A stretch of 64,000 nucleotides of DNA from an uncultured Lachnospiraceae bacterium (GTDB lineage: Bacteria; Bacillota; Clostridia; Lachnospirales; Lachnospiraceae): contig CANQEL010000007.1 of assembly GCA_947594855.1 (NCBI GenBank), forward strand, positions 1 to 64,000, written 5' to 3'. The notes below the pieces were generated by a model. It had not been told where the DNA came from. It saw nothing but the letters and a program-made list of their open reading frames with translations, and did not search any database. The first letter of the stretch is position 1, and each line of letters starts with the position of its first letter. Below, one piece after another: positions 27,601 through 35,557 of the stretch. The position numbers and the translations under genes are program-made.

Positions 27601-29202
27601 AAGCGGGTTTACAAACTCAGAGAATCTTTCTGTTATTATTCCTTTTTCAATCTTTACAGCTCCTATTTCAATAATTTTATGCTTATATGGATTAAGTCCT
27701 GTGGTTTCTATATCAAAAACAACATATGAATCGTGGATGCTCTGTCCTGTTTCATTTCTTGCGACAGGTTTTTCATCATCAACAAGATAACCCTCAAGGC
27801 CATATATCAGCTTAAAATCTTTTGCATCTTCATTTGAACCTGTAATACTTTTTACTGCTTTCATTGCAACAGGAAATGCCTGCACAACTCCGTGGTCAGT
27901 AATTGCCAGGGCTTTATGCCCCCACTCGACGGCTCTTGCGATTAAACTTTCCGGCGAAGACACTGCATCCATGTCGCTCATTGTAGTATGGCAGTGCAAT
28001 TCAATCCTTTTCTGTTCGCATGTATCCCTTCGGAATTTTTTATTAGTAAAAGGCTTTATGTTTTTTAATCCTTTTACCTTTGACACTGTTACTTCCTTGT
28101 CAAAGCTGTCTACTGCCGCTTCCCCTTTTACCTTTATGAATTTTCCTGTTTTTATATCATCTTTTATATATTCATAATCTGAATGTTTAAGAAAAAGCTT
28201 TACCGATATAGTATCAGTATAATCGGTAACATTAAGTATAACCATATGCCTGTCACCGGCTATGTCGCGCATGTCTGAAGAGTCGATACAGCCCTGTATT
28301 ACTACATCCCCGAAACCGTCCGTAATATCAGCTATTTTTATAACCTCTCCTTCACAGTTATAACCGTATATAATATCCGGGTCCTGGATTTTTTTAGGTT
28401 TAAATTTACTGTTATCATAATTTTTCTTATAACCTTTTTTTTCTGATTTTGCATAAGTTTTCTTTCCGGTATGTACAGTTTGGGTTTTCGGAGGTGTTTT
28501 TTCCTCTTTTTCATTTTGGGCAGATGTATCTTCTACAGATACAAATTCCTTATCTTCTTCGGAATTATACTTTGAGCCGCCCGGAACTACTACTCCACGC
28601 TCATAATCGTAAGGAGATACTTTATAACTTTTCATGGTTGCCGTATCAAATATCTCATACATTGCAGGTTCGTTATTATCCGTTTCATCGTTATGTATGG
28701 TTTTTTCCCCGTATTCAATTATAATATTTACATTTTTACCAAAACGCGACAAAAAAAGCTCCTGAAGCCATTTGCACATATCATGCTCCCTTGTTTTAGT
28801 TATGAACTCATCACAGGCAACAATTTTTATCACATCATTTTCATCATAAACGGATATCTGCGAAGAATTTAATATATGGTAATCAAGCATATTTACATGC
28901 TTTAATTCCTCTAAAAGACTGTCCTTATATATTGATAATATTCTTGAAAGTGAAAATTCACCCGGAAGCGAAAAATGCTCAGACACCGACACAGTATCAG
29001 CTATTCCGTGAAATATCTGTTTAAGCAGCTGTTCTTCAAGCTTTGCTTTCATTTTGTATTCTATAATCTTCGGGCTGTTAATATGTACTACCGCTTTTCT
29101 CTTTTCTTTTGATACACATATTTTTACAAGCTCTACATTATTAAGTAAAGCAGACAATTCCCCATCTACTTTAAAACTTTTAAAACTCTCCGATAATAAC
29201 AT
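24655..29202 (-). CDS. polC: DNA polymerase III alpha subunit, PolC type
   Basis: Main replicative polymerase of low-GC Gram-positives, with built-in proofreading. Order in 1515 residues: N-terminal domain, OB fold (about 290-385), PHP domain starting IELHCHTTMSDMDAV (about 395) split by the DEDD exonuclease (VVFDIETTGLNP, HNAEFDVNFIRRKA), then a zinc-binding motif (CSECRYSD...KKCPVCGAM) and the polymerase core (KGDKEPDIDLNFSGEYQ with the catalytic Asp pair, then FRAGTTGTLAEKTAFGYV). GGAGTAA precedes the ATG. It follows ispG by 11 bases, the conserved rseP-(ispG)-polC order; proS, often present here, is absent. Confidence 0.98.
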   Translation of the reverse strand: MLLSESFKSFKVDGELSALLNNVELVKICVSKEKRKAVVHINSPKIIEYKMKAKLEEQLLKQIFHGIADTVSVSEHFSLPGEFSLSRILSIYKDSLLEELKHVNMLDYHILNSSQISVYDENDVIKIVACDEFITKTREHDMCKWLQELFLSRFGKNVNIIIEYGEKTIHNDETDNNEPAMYEIFDTATMKSYKVSPYDYERGVVVPGGSKYNSEEDKEFVSVEDTSAQNEKEEKTPPKTQTVHTGKKTYAKSEKKGYKKNYDNSKFKPKKIQDPDIIYGYNCEGEVIKIADITDGFGDVVIQGCIDSSDMRDIAGDRHMVILNVTDYTDTISVKLFLKHSDYEYIKDDIKTGKFIKVKGEAAVDSFDKEVTVSKVKGLKNIKPFTNKKFRRDTCEQKRIELHCHTTMSDMDAVSSPESLIARAVEWGHKALAITDHGVVQAFPVAMKAVKSITGSNEDAKDFKLIYGLEGYLVDDEKPVARNETGQSIHDSYVVFDIETTGLNPYKHKIIEIGAVKIEKGIITERFSEFVNPLVSIPYEIEELTHINDSMLENADTIEDVLPRFLDFCKDCVLVAHNAEFDVNFIRRKAYDIGVETDFTSADTLAMSRLLIPSIKTFNLKSVSKALGVVLESHHRAVDDAEATAGIFLKLCEILKEKNIYTLKELNEYAYKNEEYIKRTPSHHVIMLAKNDTGRINMYRLVSESHINYFNKQPKIPKSLLRECREGLIIGSACEAGELYQELLRGESDEEIDRIVNFYDYLEIQPVGNNSFMLRDRKYGINEEDLRSLNKQIVSLGEKYNKPVCATCDVHFLDPEDEIYRRIIMAGKGFEDADIQPPLYLHTTDEMLMEFDYLGKDTAYDVVVKNTNLIADMIEVISPVRPDKCPPVFENSDSDLRKMCFDKAHSMYGDKLPDIVESRLTKELDSIINNGYSVMYIIAQRLVSKSNEDGYLVGSRGSVGSSFAATMAGITEVNPLPAHYYCSECRYSDFDSDEVREYIDRSGFDMPDKKCPVCGAMLKKDGHNIPFETFLGFKGDKEPDIDLNFSGEYQSNAHKYTEVLFGEGNTFRAGTTGTLAEKTAFGYVMKYYEERGIKKRRVEIERIAKGCTGVRRTTGQHPGGIVVLPKGENIYSFTPIQRPANDMSADVITTHFEYHSIEHNLLKLDILGHDDPTMIRMLQDLTGIDVKELPLNDAKVMSLFYGTDALGINADDIPGFDLGSLGVPEFGTDFSMQMLRDTLPSTFSELVRISGLSHGTDVWTNNAQDLIKSGECTLSTAICTRDDIMTYLILNGVENSMAFKIMESVRKGKGLTDDMKAAMRENNIPEWYISSCLKIKYMFPKAHAVAYVMMAIRIAWFKVYEPLAYYAAFFSIRAKTFDYEIMAQGRAVLEKKLNELDNANNLTSKDKDMKKDMRIVQEMYARGIRFEPIDLYKVKADRFQITDGKLMPSLSTIDGLGGIAAETIEAEASKEPFSSIEDFKERTHIGNKIADKLSELGIFGDLPQSNQLSIMDFLK

Positions 29203-29213
29203 AGATTACTCCT

Positions 29214-30272
29214 TTATATAATTTTAACAAGCTCTGCCATAAGCTCGTTAAGAAGTTCATTTTCAGGAACCTTTTTTATTATTTCCCCTTTCCTGAATAA
29301 AAGCCCCTCACCTTTACCTCCTGCTATACCCAAATCAGCTTCCTTTGCCTCACCGGGTCCGTTTACAACGCAACCCATAACAGCTATTTTTATATCTTTA
29401 TCTGTATCTATATTTTTTACCCTTTCCTCAACCCGGTTTGCAAGCGATATTATATCAATATTGGTACGTCCGCATGTCGGACAGGAAATGACCGTAATAC
29501 CGCCTTTTCTCAGCTCAAGTGTTCTGAGTATTATTTTTGCTGCCTCTATCTCTTCTACCGGATCAGCAGTAAGCGAGACACGTATGGTGTTGCCTATACC
29601 GGCATCAAGTATAAGGGCTATTCCGATTGCAGACTTAATATTACCTGCAGTAAGGGTTCCGGCCTCAGTAATACCAACGTGTACCGGATAATTCATTTTT
29701 TCCGCTATAAGTTTATGCGCGGCAGTACTCATAAGCACATCAGAAGACTTAATACTTACTACAAGGTTATCATAGCCAAGTTCTTCTATCACAGACAATT
29801 TATCCATTGCGCTTTCAACAATTCCCTCTGCCGTAACAGAACCATATTTTTCAATAATGTCTTTCTCCAGCGAACCGCTGTTTACCCCTACCCTTATAGG
29901 AATATTTCTTTCCTTAGCCTTATCCACTACGGCTTTTATTCTGTCTTTTGAACCAATATTTCCAGGATTAATTCTTATTTTATCCGCACCATTTTCAATA
30001 GCCGCTATTGCAAGTCTGTAATCAAAATGTATATCGGCAATAAGCGGTATTGATATATTTTTCTTTATTTCCTTTAAAGCGTAAGCCGCTTCCATAGTCG
30101 GAACAGTGCACCGGACAAGTTCACATCCTGCATCGCTGAGCCTGCGAATCTGCTCCGACGTACTTTTTATGTCCTCTGTTTTGGTATTAGTCATAGACTG
30201 TATTCTTATAGGATTATCCCCTCCTAACAAAACGCCGCCTACAGCTACTACCTTTGTATTATTGCGATGCAT
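29214..30272 (-). CDS. ispG: 4-hydroxy-3-methylbut-2-enyl diphosphate synthase (flavodoxin)
   Basis: Sixth enzyme of the MEP isoprenoid pathway, a 4Fe-4S reductase. Family features: IQSMTNTKTED near the N-terminus, DIHFDYRLA, KIRINPGNIG, and the cluster cysteines in ISCPTCGRT (two) and MGCVVNGPGEA (third). Length 352 is normal. It belongs to the uppS-cdsA-dxr-rseP-ispG-polC operon, so two MEP enzymes and the polyprenyl synthase are co-transcribed. GGAGGGG precedes the ATG. Confidence 0.98.
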   Translation of the reverse strand: MHRNNTKVVAVGGVLLGGDNPIRIQSMTNTKTEDIKSTSEQIRRLSDAGCELVRCTVPTMEAAYALKEIKKNISIPLIADIHFDYRLAIAAIENGADKIRINPGNIGSKDRIKAVVDKAKERNIPIRVGVNSGSLEKDIIEKYGSVTAEGIVESAMDKLSVIEELGYDNLVVSIKSSDVLMSTAAHKLIAEKMNYPVHVGITEAGTLTAGNIKSAIGIALILDAGIGNTIRVSLTADPVEEIEAAKIILRTLELRKGGITVISCPTCGRTNIDIISLANRVEERVKNIDTDKDIKIAVMGCVVNGPGEAKEADLGIAGGKGEGLLFRKGEIIKKVPENELLNELMAELVKII

Positions 30273-30283
30273 AATACCCCCTC

Positions 30284-31453
30284 CTAGCCTGTTATCAGTT
30301 TTGAAATATCGTTAAACATTACAAATACCATTAGAGCCATAAGAAGTACAAAACCTATCATTGTAACAAGTCCTTCCTTTTCCGGAGCAATAGGCTTGCG
30401 TCTTATCACCTCAATAATCATAAACAGAAGCCTTCCGCCGTCTAATGCAGGTATTGGAAGAAGATTCATTACTCCAAGGTTGGCTGACAAAAGTATGCTA
30501 AAATACATAAGTGTAATAACAACCGTAGACCATCCGAAGCTTTTTGACTCGTCTACCAGGTCTCCAACCATACCTACAATGCCTACAGGACCTGATATCT
30601 CATTTGCGCCTACTTTTCCCGTAACAAGCATTTTAAGACTCTCTACCGTAGTTACAATCCAATATTTAACTTCATACACCGAATATTTAAGAACTTGCCA
30701 TGCATTTCCTTTAACTCTTGGCGAAGCATGCATAAAACCTATCTTATATGAATATTGCACTTCACCCTTATCTGCCGTAGCTCCCTGCGCAAGTCCGTCT
30801 GTTACAGACTCTACCGGAACAAGCTGCGGCTGTACCGTCATACTGATTTTTTCTCCATCTCTTTTAACCACCAGTTCAACGCTGTCCTCACCTTTCAAAG
30901 GATGAAAGGTAAAATACGAACTAATTTCCCTGTCTATATGAATCTTTTTATTGTTAATCTTAACTATTTCATCTCCCGCTTTAAGCCCGGCTGCCTCTGC
31001 AGGCGCGCCGCTTTGGACAGATGTAACTAACGGCTTGTCAAATCCTGATACCGCAATAATTATAATTGAAAGCACAAATGCAAGTATAAAATTGAAAAAC
31101 GGACCTGCAAATACAATTGACATCCTCGCATATACATTTTTCTTGCAGAATGCCCTTTCCGATTCCACAACATCATCCTCGCCTAGCATAATGCATGAAC
31201 CGCCAAATGGCAGGATTTTTATTGAATATTTTGTTTTATGCTCCCATCCTTCAGTAGTTTCACAAACCTTTGAAGATGCAAAAAACTTAATTCTTATTCC
31301 ATTATCTGTCTTAACCAGCGTTATTAACCTCGGTCCCATTCCAAGCGAGAATTCCGTTACTTCCACGCCGTTAAACCTTGCCAGCAGAAAATGTCCTAAT
31401 TCATGTATAATTACTATAACACTGAAAATAAAAAGAGCTATTACAATATTCAT
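30284..31453 (-). CDS. rseP: Site-2 intramembrane zinc metalloprotease RseP
   Basis: Cleaves membrane-embedded regulators and leftover signal peptides. Zinc site HELGH at residues 18-22, a PDZ domain about 145-205 (SGAPAEAAGLKAGDEIVKIN), and the third ligand motif LPIPALDGGRL near residue 345. Four hydrophobic segments. Its start overlaps the dxr stop in an ATGA-type arrangement, which indicates coupling. Confidence 0.96.
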   Translation of the reverse strand: MNIVIALFIFSVIVIIHELGHFLLARFNGVEVTEFSLGMGPRLITLVKTDNGIRIKFFASSKVCETTEGWEHKTKYSIKILPFGGSCIMLGEDDVVESERAFCKKNVYARMSIVFAGPFFNFILAFVLSIIIIAVSGFDKPLVTSVQSGAPAEAAGLKAGDEIVKINNKKIHIDREISSYFTFHPLKGEDSVELVVKRDGEKISMTVQPQLVPVESVTDGLAQGATADKGEVQYSYKIGFMHASPRVKGNAWQVLKYSVYEVKYWIVTTVESLKMLVTGKVGANEISGPVGIVGMVGDLVDESKSFGWSTVVITLMYFSILLSANLGVMNLLPIPALDGGRLLFMIIEVIRRKPIAPEKEGLVTMIGFVLLMALMVFVMFNDISKLITG

Positions 31454-32601
31454 GATAAATTCCTTTCTTTCCCAATTTTTTCATATATTTCCCGTTCAAT
31501 GCTTATAATTGTATCAACGTCAGGATTATTAATAACTTTATGGGATGCCATCATTTCCTTTATAGTATTTGTTATATCAAGGAATCCTGATTTACGGTTC
31601 AGGAATCTTGCTACGGCATACTCATTGGCTGCATTGTATACTGTCGGCATACTTCCTCCGATTTTACCTGCAGTAACCGCAAGCGCCATCCCTTCAAAGG
31701 TATCTGTATCCGGTTTTTCAAAGTCTATATGTTTAAGCTTATAAAAATCCAGCCTGTCACCGGCAAGAAAGTTTCTGTCGGGATAATACAGCGCATATTG
31801 AATAGGAAGCTTCATATCAGGCGTGCCAAGCTGTGCAATAACTGCACCGTCTCTGAACTCAACCATTGAATGTATTACACTCTGTGGCTGTATTACAACC
31901 TGTATATCATCTATGTCCATATCAAACAGCCAGGATGCTTCAAGTATTTCAAGTCCCTTATTAACCATTGTAGCAGAATCTATGGTAATTTTTTTACCCA
32001 TGCTCCAGTTGGGATGCTTAAGTGCATCTTCTACTTTTATATTCTGAAGTTCACTGCGCTTTTTGCCTCTGAAAGGTCCTCCTGATGCTGTAAGAATCAG
32101 TTTTGACACCTGATTTCTTTTTTCACCGTTAAGCGACTGGAATATTGCCGAATGTTCGCTGTCCACAGGCAGGATTTTTACGTTTTTTTCCCTGGCAAGC
32201 GGCATAATTATGTGTCCTGCAGTAACCAGTGTTTCTTTATTTGCAAGCGCGATGTCTTTTCCGGCCTTTACAGCTTCAATTACGGGTTTAACTCCAATCA
32301 TTCCAACTATTGCGCAGACTGCCATATCTGCGTCATTTTCAGTGGCACAGGAAATCAGTCCTTCCATTCCACTGACTACATCCGCAATTCCTTTGAACCT
32401 GTTTTTATTTTCCAAAGCTGTTTTTTCATCATATATACATACAACTTCCGGTTCAAACTCTTTAGCCTGTTCAAGAAGCATATCTACATTCCGGTTTGCA
32501 GCAAGAGCTACAACATCAAAATCTCCCGGATTTGCCCGTATCACTTCAAGCGTCTGTGTACCTATTGAACCTGTTGAACCAAGAACAGTCAGTTTTTTCA
32601 A
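31450..32601 (-). CDS. dxr: 1-deoxy-D-xylulose 5-phosphate reductoisomerase
   Basis: Second enzyme of the MEP pathway. NADPH motif VLGSTGSIGTQTLEVI at the N-terminus, central LANKETLVTAG and PVDSEHSAIFQ, SGGPFRG. I set the start at a TTG (32601) because GGAGG lies eight bases upstream and the protein then begins KKLTVLGSTG as family members do; the frame extends to 32616, but there the ribosome site would be inside the gene. It follows cdsA in the conserved order. Confidence 0.96.
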   Translation of the reverse strand: MKKLTVLGSTGSIGTQTLEVIRANPGDFDVVALAANRNVDMLLEQAKEFEPEVVCIYDEKTALENKNRFKGIADVVSGMEGLISCATENDADMAVCAIVGMIGVKPVIEAVKAGKDIALANKETLVTAGHIIMPLAREKNVKILPVDSEHSAIFQSLNGEKRNQVSKLILTASGGPFRGKKRSELQNIKVEDALKHPNWSMGKKITIDSATMVNKGLEILEASWLFDMDIDDIQVVIQPQSVIHSMVEFRDGAVIAQLGTPDMKLPIQYALYYPDRNFLAGDRLDFYKLKHIDFEKPDTDTFEGMALAVTAGKIGGSMPTVYNAANEYAVARFLNRKSGFLDITNTIKEMMASHKVINNPDVDTIISIEREIYEKIGKERNLS

Positions 32602-32619
32602 ATGTGTATCCTCCAAACA

Positions 32620-33432
32620 TCAAATAAAATCTATATCTAAACCATACATAAGCACAATCGTCATTATACAATATATTACCGGTGCAACAAATAAAAGACT
32701 GTCAAATCTGTCCATTATGCCGCCGTGTCCGGGAATAAGCTTTCCATAATCCTTAATACCGCAATTACGCTTTACTGCAGAAGCTGCAAGGTCTCCTATC
32801 TGTGAAACTACCGAACCTGCCATACATAAAATTGCAAAAATTATCGCTGTTTTTATTCCCGAAAGAACCATTCCGTATATGAATCCGATAATAGCCGCTC
32901 CTAAAACTCCGCCCACGCAGCCTTCTATTGTTTTTTTAGGGCTTAACGTTCCCGGCATTTTATGTTTTCCGATAAGCATACCGGTGACATAGGCACACGT
33001 ATCAGAACCCCATGCGCTTATAAATACCAGCCAGATATAATATATGCTTTCCAGCCTGATTTGATATAAATAAATCATGCATAATACAGCATAGCAAAAT
33101 GTAAAAAGCGACTTTGATATCATATTTATATCATATCCTGGCCATTTTATAACATATGCCGCCATTATAATTACAAAGTATAAAACAGGCATTACATATA
33201 CTGCTAAAAGAACATTCTGGCTAAATACTATATATGAAGCCGCACATAAAATATAGGCTGCATATTCCATAATGGTTTTATTAATTCCGAGCGCCTTAAA
33301 CAGCTCATAAAGCGCTATAAGCGACAATATTCCTGTAAGCGCAAGCCATACATAACCACCTGCAAATATTGCTCCAAATATTACTATAAGAAGTATAATT
33401 CCGCTAATTGTCCTTTTTACAAACGTATTCAT
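32620..33432 (-). CDS. cdsA: Phosphatidate cytidylyltransferase
   Basis: Makes CDP-diacylglycerol for phospholipid synthesis. A 270-residue membrane protein with about seven helices and the C-terminal signature SQIGDLAASAVKRNCGIKD...PGHGGIMDRFDS. GGGGGA precedes the ATG. It lies between uppS and dxr. Confidence 0.96.
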   Translation of the reverse strand: MNTFVKRTISGIILLIVIFGAIFAGGYVWLALTGILSLIALYELFKALGINKTIMEYAAYILCAASYIVFSQNVLLAVYVMPVLYFVIIMAAYVIKWPGYDINMISKSLFTFCYAVLCMIYLYQIRLESIYYIWLVFISAWGSDTCAYVTGMLIGKHKMPGTLSPKKTIEGCVGGVLGAAIIGFIYGMVLSGIKTAIIFAILCMAGSVVSQIGDLAASAVKRNCGIKDYGKLIPGHGGIMDRFDSLLFVAPVIYCIMTIVLMYGLDIDFI

Positions 33433-33447
33433 ATTCTGTCCCCCAAG

Positions 33448-34161
33448 TTACGCTCCTCCGTATCTTCTGTCCCTTCCGGCATAATAATCAATTGCTTTCT
33501 CAAGCTCCTTTTTATTAAAATCAGGCCAAAGCACATCCGTAAAATAAAATTCAGTATAAGCAAGCTGCCATAAAAGGAAATTAGATAATCTCTGTTCACC
33601 GCTTGTTCTTATAAGGAGGTCTGGATCAGGTATCCCCTTTGTGTCTAAAAGACTGTCTATATAAGCCTCATCTATATCATTAACATTCATTTTACCTGAT
33701 ACGCAGTCTGATGAACATTTCCTGATTGCCCTAAGCATCTCATCGCGGCTTCCATAATTAAGCGCAACCTGAAAATTAAGGCCTGTATTTGCTGATGACA
33801 CCTTTTCAAGAGTTATTATTTTTTCCTGCATTTTTTCATCAAGAGCACTTATATCTCCAAGTACTCTTACGCGCATATTATTTTTACTGCTTCTCTCAAT
33901 ACAATCTTTAAGATACTTATCAAGAAGTTTCATAAGCGCTTCAACTTCATCAGCAGGTCTTTTCCAGTTTTCAGTTGAAAATGCATATACAGTAAGGTAC
34001 TTTATCCCAAGATCATATGCATCTTCACATATCTTCTCAACTACCTTACTGCCCTGCACATGTCCTGCTTTTCTTGGAAGCATTCTTTTTTTTGCCCACC
34101 GACCGTTGCCATCAAGAATAATCGCTACATGTAAAGGCACATTTTCTTTCTGTTCAGGCAT
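33448..34161 (-). CDS. uppS: Undecaprenyl diphosphate synthase (cis-prenyltransferase)
   Basis: Builds the C55 lipid carrier for peptidoglycan and surface glycans. The family signature VAIILDGNGRWAKKRMLPR near residue 11 contains the catalytic Asp; YAFSTENWKRP and RTSGEQRLSNFLLWQ follow. Length 237 is normal. AGGAGG precedes the ATG. It starts 91 bases after frr, a gap that holds a hairpin. Confidence 0.97.
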   Translation of the reverse strand: MPEQKENVPLHVAIILDGNGRWAKKRMLPRKAGHVQGSKVVEKICEDAYDLGIKYLTVYAFSTENWKRPADEVEALMKLLDKYLKDCIERSSKNNMRVRVLGDISALDEKMQEKIITLEKVSSANTGLNFQVALNYGSRDEMLRAIRKCSSDCVSGKMNVNDIDEAYIDSLLDTKGIPDPDLLIRTSGEQRLSNFLLWQLAYTEFYFTDVLWPDFNKKELEKAIDYYAGRDRRYGGA

Positions 34162-34186
34162 TATTTTTCCTCCTTACTTTGAAAAC

Positions 34187-34215
34187 GGGCAGTATTTTTA
34201 ATAAAACAACTGCCC
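34187..34215 (-). promoter_or_regulatory. Hairpin between frr and uppS
   Basis: Perfect 7-bp arms GGGCAGT/ACTGCCC enclose a T/A-rich loop on the minus strand. Only GTTTTC follows, so termination would be weak; it may tune read-through or protect mRNA ends. Confidence 0.45.
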
Positions 34216-34252
34216 AAGTTAATAACATTAACAAAAATCAATCATTTTTCAG

Positions 34253-34801
34253 TCAGACTTTCATAATTTCCTGTGATTTATTCTCCATAAGCGTATCAAT
34301 CATTCCTACATATTTATCTGTAAGTTTCTGAATCTTATCCGAAAGTTCCTTTCCCTCATCTTCAGATATTTCCGTCTGCTTCTGCTCTTTTTTTATAGCA
34401 TCATTTGCATCACGTCTGATATTCCTTACTGCTACTTTTGCATTTTCAGCTTTCTTTTTAATGTCCTTAACAAGTTCTTTACGGCGTTCCTCAGTAAGCT
34501 CAGGAAATACAAGTCTTATTATTTTTCCGTCGTTTGAAGGAGTAATGCCGATATCAGATACCATAATTGCTTTTTCTATATCTTTAATAAGGCTGCTTTC
34601 CCATGGCTGTATCTGGATTATCCTTGCTTCGGGAACAGATATATTTGCTACCGACTGCAAAGGAGACGGGGCTCCGTAATAATCCACCGTAATCTTATCA
34701 AGTATATGTGGATTAGCGCGTCCTGCCCTTATCGATACATATTCTTCCTCTAGATTAGCTATTGACTTTTCCATTTTACTTTCATAATCTTTAATATCCA
34801 T
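34253..34801 (-). CDS. frr: Ribosome recycling factor
   Basis: Works with EF-G to split post-termination ribosomes. 182 residues with the family segments VSIRAGRANPHILDKI, QPWESSLIKDIEKAI, RLVFPELTEERRKEL and a C-terminal helix. AGGAGG precedes the ATG. pyrH-frr is the conserved order, spaced 26 bases. Confidence 0.98.
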   Translation of the reverse strand: MDIKDYESKMEKSIANLEEEYVSIRAGRANPHILDKITVDYYGAPSPLQSVANISVPEARIIQIQPWESSLIKDIEKAIMVSDIGITPSNDGKIIRLVFPELTEERRKELVKDIKKKAENAKVAVRNIRRDANDAIKKEQKQTEISEDEGKELSDKIQKLTDKYVGMIDTLMENKSQEIMKV

Positions 34802-34827
34802 ATCAAATCCTCCTGATTTATAATTTA

Positions 34828-35532
34828 CTATACAGTAATTACAGTTCCGTCTGACTTACCGGAAACCGCATTAATTATACTGTTCTCCTTATTAAGACCA
34901 AATATAAGCATTGGCATTTTATTTTCCATACACAGTACTGATGCTGCAAGATCTATAACTCCAAGTTTTTCATCAACTATTCTGCTGAATTCAAGCGTAT
35001 CATATTTGTAAGCATCAGGATTCTTTGAAGGGTCTGCACTGTATACGCCGTCTACCGCCTTTGCAGCAAGAATAACATCGGCTTCTATCTCTATTGCGCG
35101 AAGCACTGTAGCCGTATCGGTAGAAAAATAAGGATGGCCCGTTCCTCCGGCAAAGAAAACAACTTTATTTTCTTTAAACGCTTTCATAACATTATCTTTT
35201 GAAAACAGGGATGTAAAAGTTCCGCATGAAAAAGGAGTCATAATCTCTGTTTTAAGCCCTGTGCTTCTTAAAATTTCAGACATATATATGCAATTCATAA
35301 CCGTTGCAAGCATACCAATCTGATCTGCTTTGGTGCGGTCAATATTCTCACTTGTTCTGCCTCTCCAGAAGTTACCACCCCCTATAACTATTGCAACATC
35401 TGTACCTGCAGCGCTTATTTCCTTAATCTGAACCGCCACCCTGCGACAGGTTTCCTCGTCAAATCCGCTTTTTTTATCACCCGAAAGGGCCTCTCCGCTA
35501 AGTTTGAGAAGCACACGTTTATAAGCAGCCAT
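34828..35532 (-). CDS. pyrH: Uridylate kinase
   Basis: Phosphorylates UMP to UDP; hexameric amino-acid-kinase fold. Motifs KLSGEALSGDK, VIGGGNFWRGR, FAGGTGHPYFSTDTA and AKAVDGVYSADP. GGAGGAT precedes the ATG. In most Firmicutes pyrH follows tsf; here it follows the SGNH esterase gene by 25 bases with no terminator between, so its expression may depend on the galE-GH10-esterase transcript or on a promoter inside the esterase gene. Confidence 0.98.
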   Translation of the reverse strand: MAAYKRVLLKLSGEALSGDKKSGFDEETCRRVAVQIKEISAAGTDVAIVIGGGNFWRGRTSENIDRTKADQIGMLATVMNCIYMSEILRSTGLKTEIMTPFSCGTFTSLFSKDNVMKAFKENKVVFFAGGTGHPYFSTDTATVLRAIEIEADVILAAKAVDGVYSADPSKNPDAYKYDTLEFSRIVDEKLGVIDLAASVLCMENKMPMLIFGLNKENSIINAVSGKSDGTVITV

Positions 35533-35557
35533 ATATATCCTCCAATATTATTATAAT

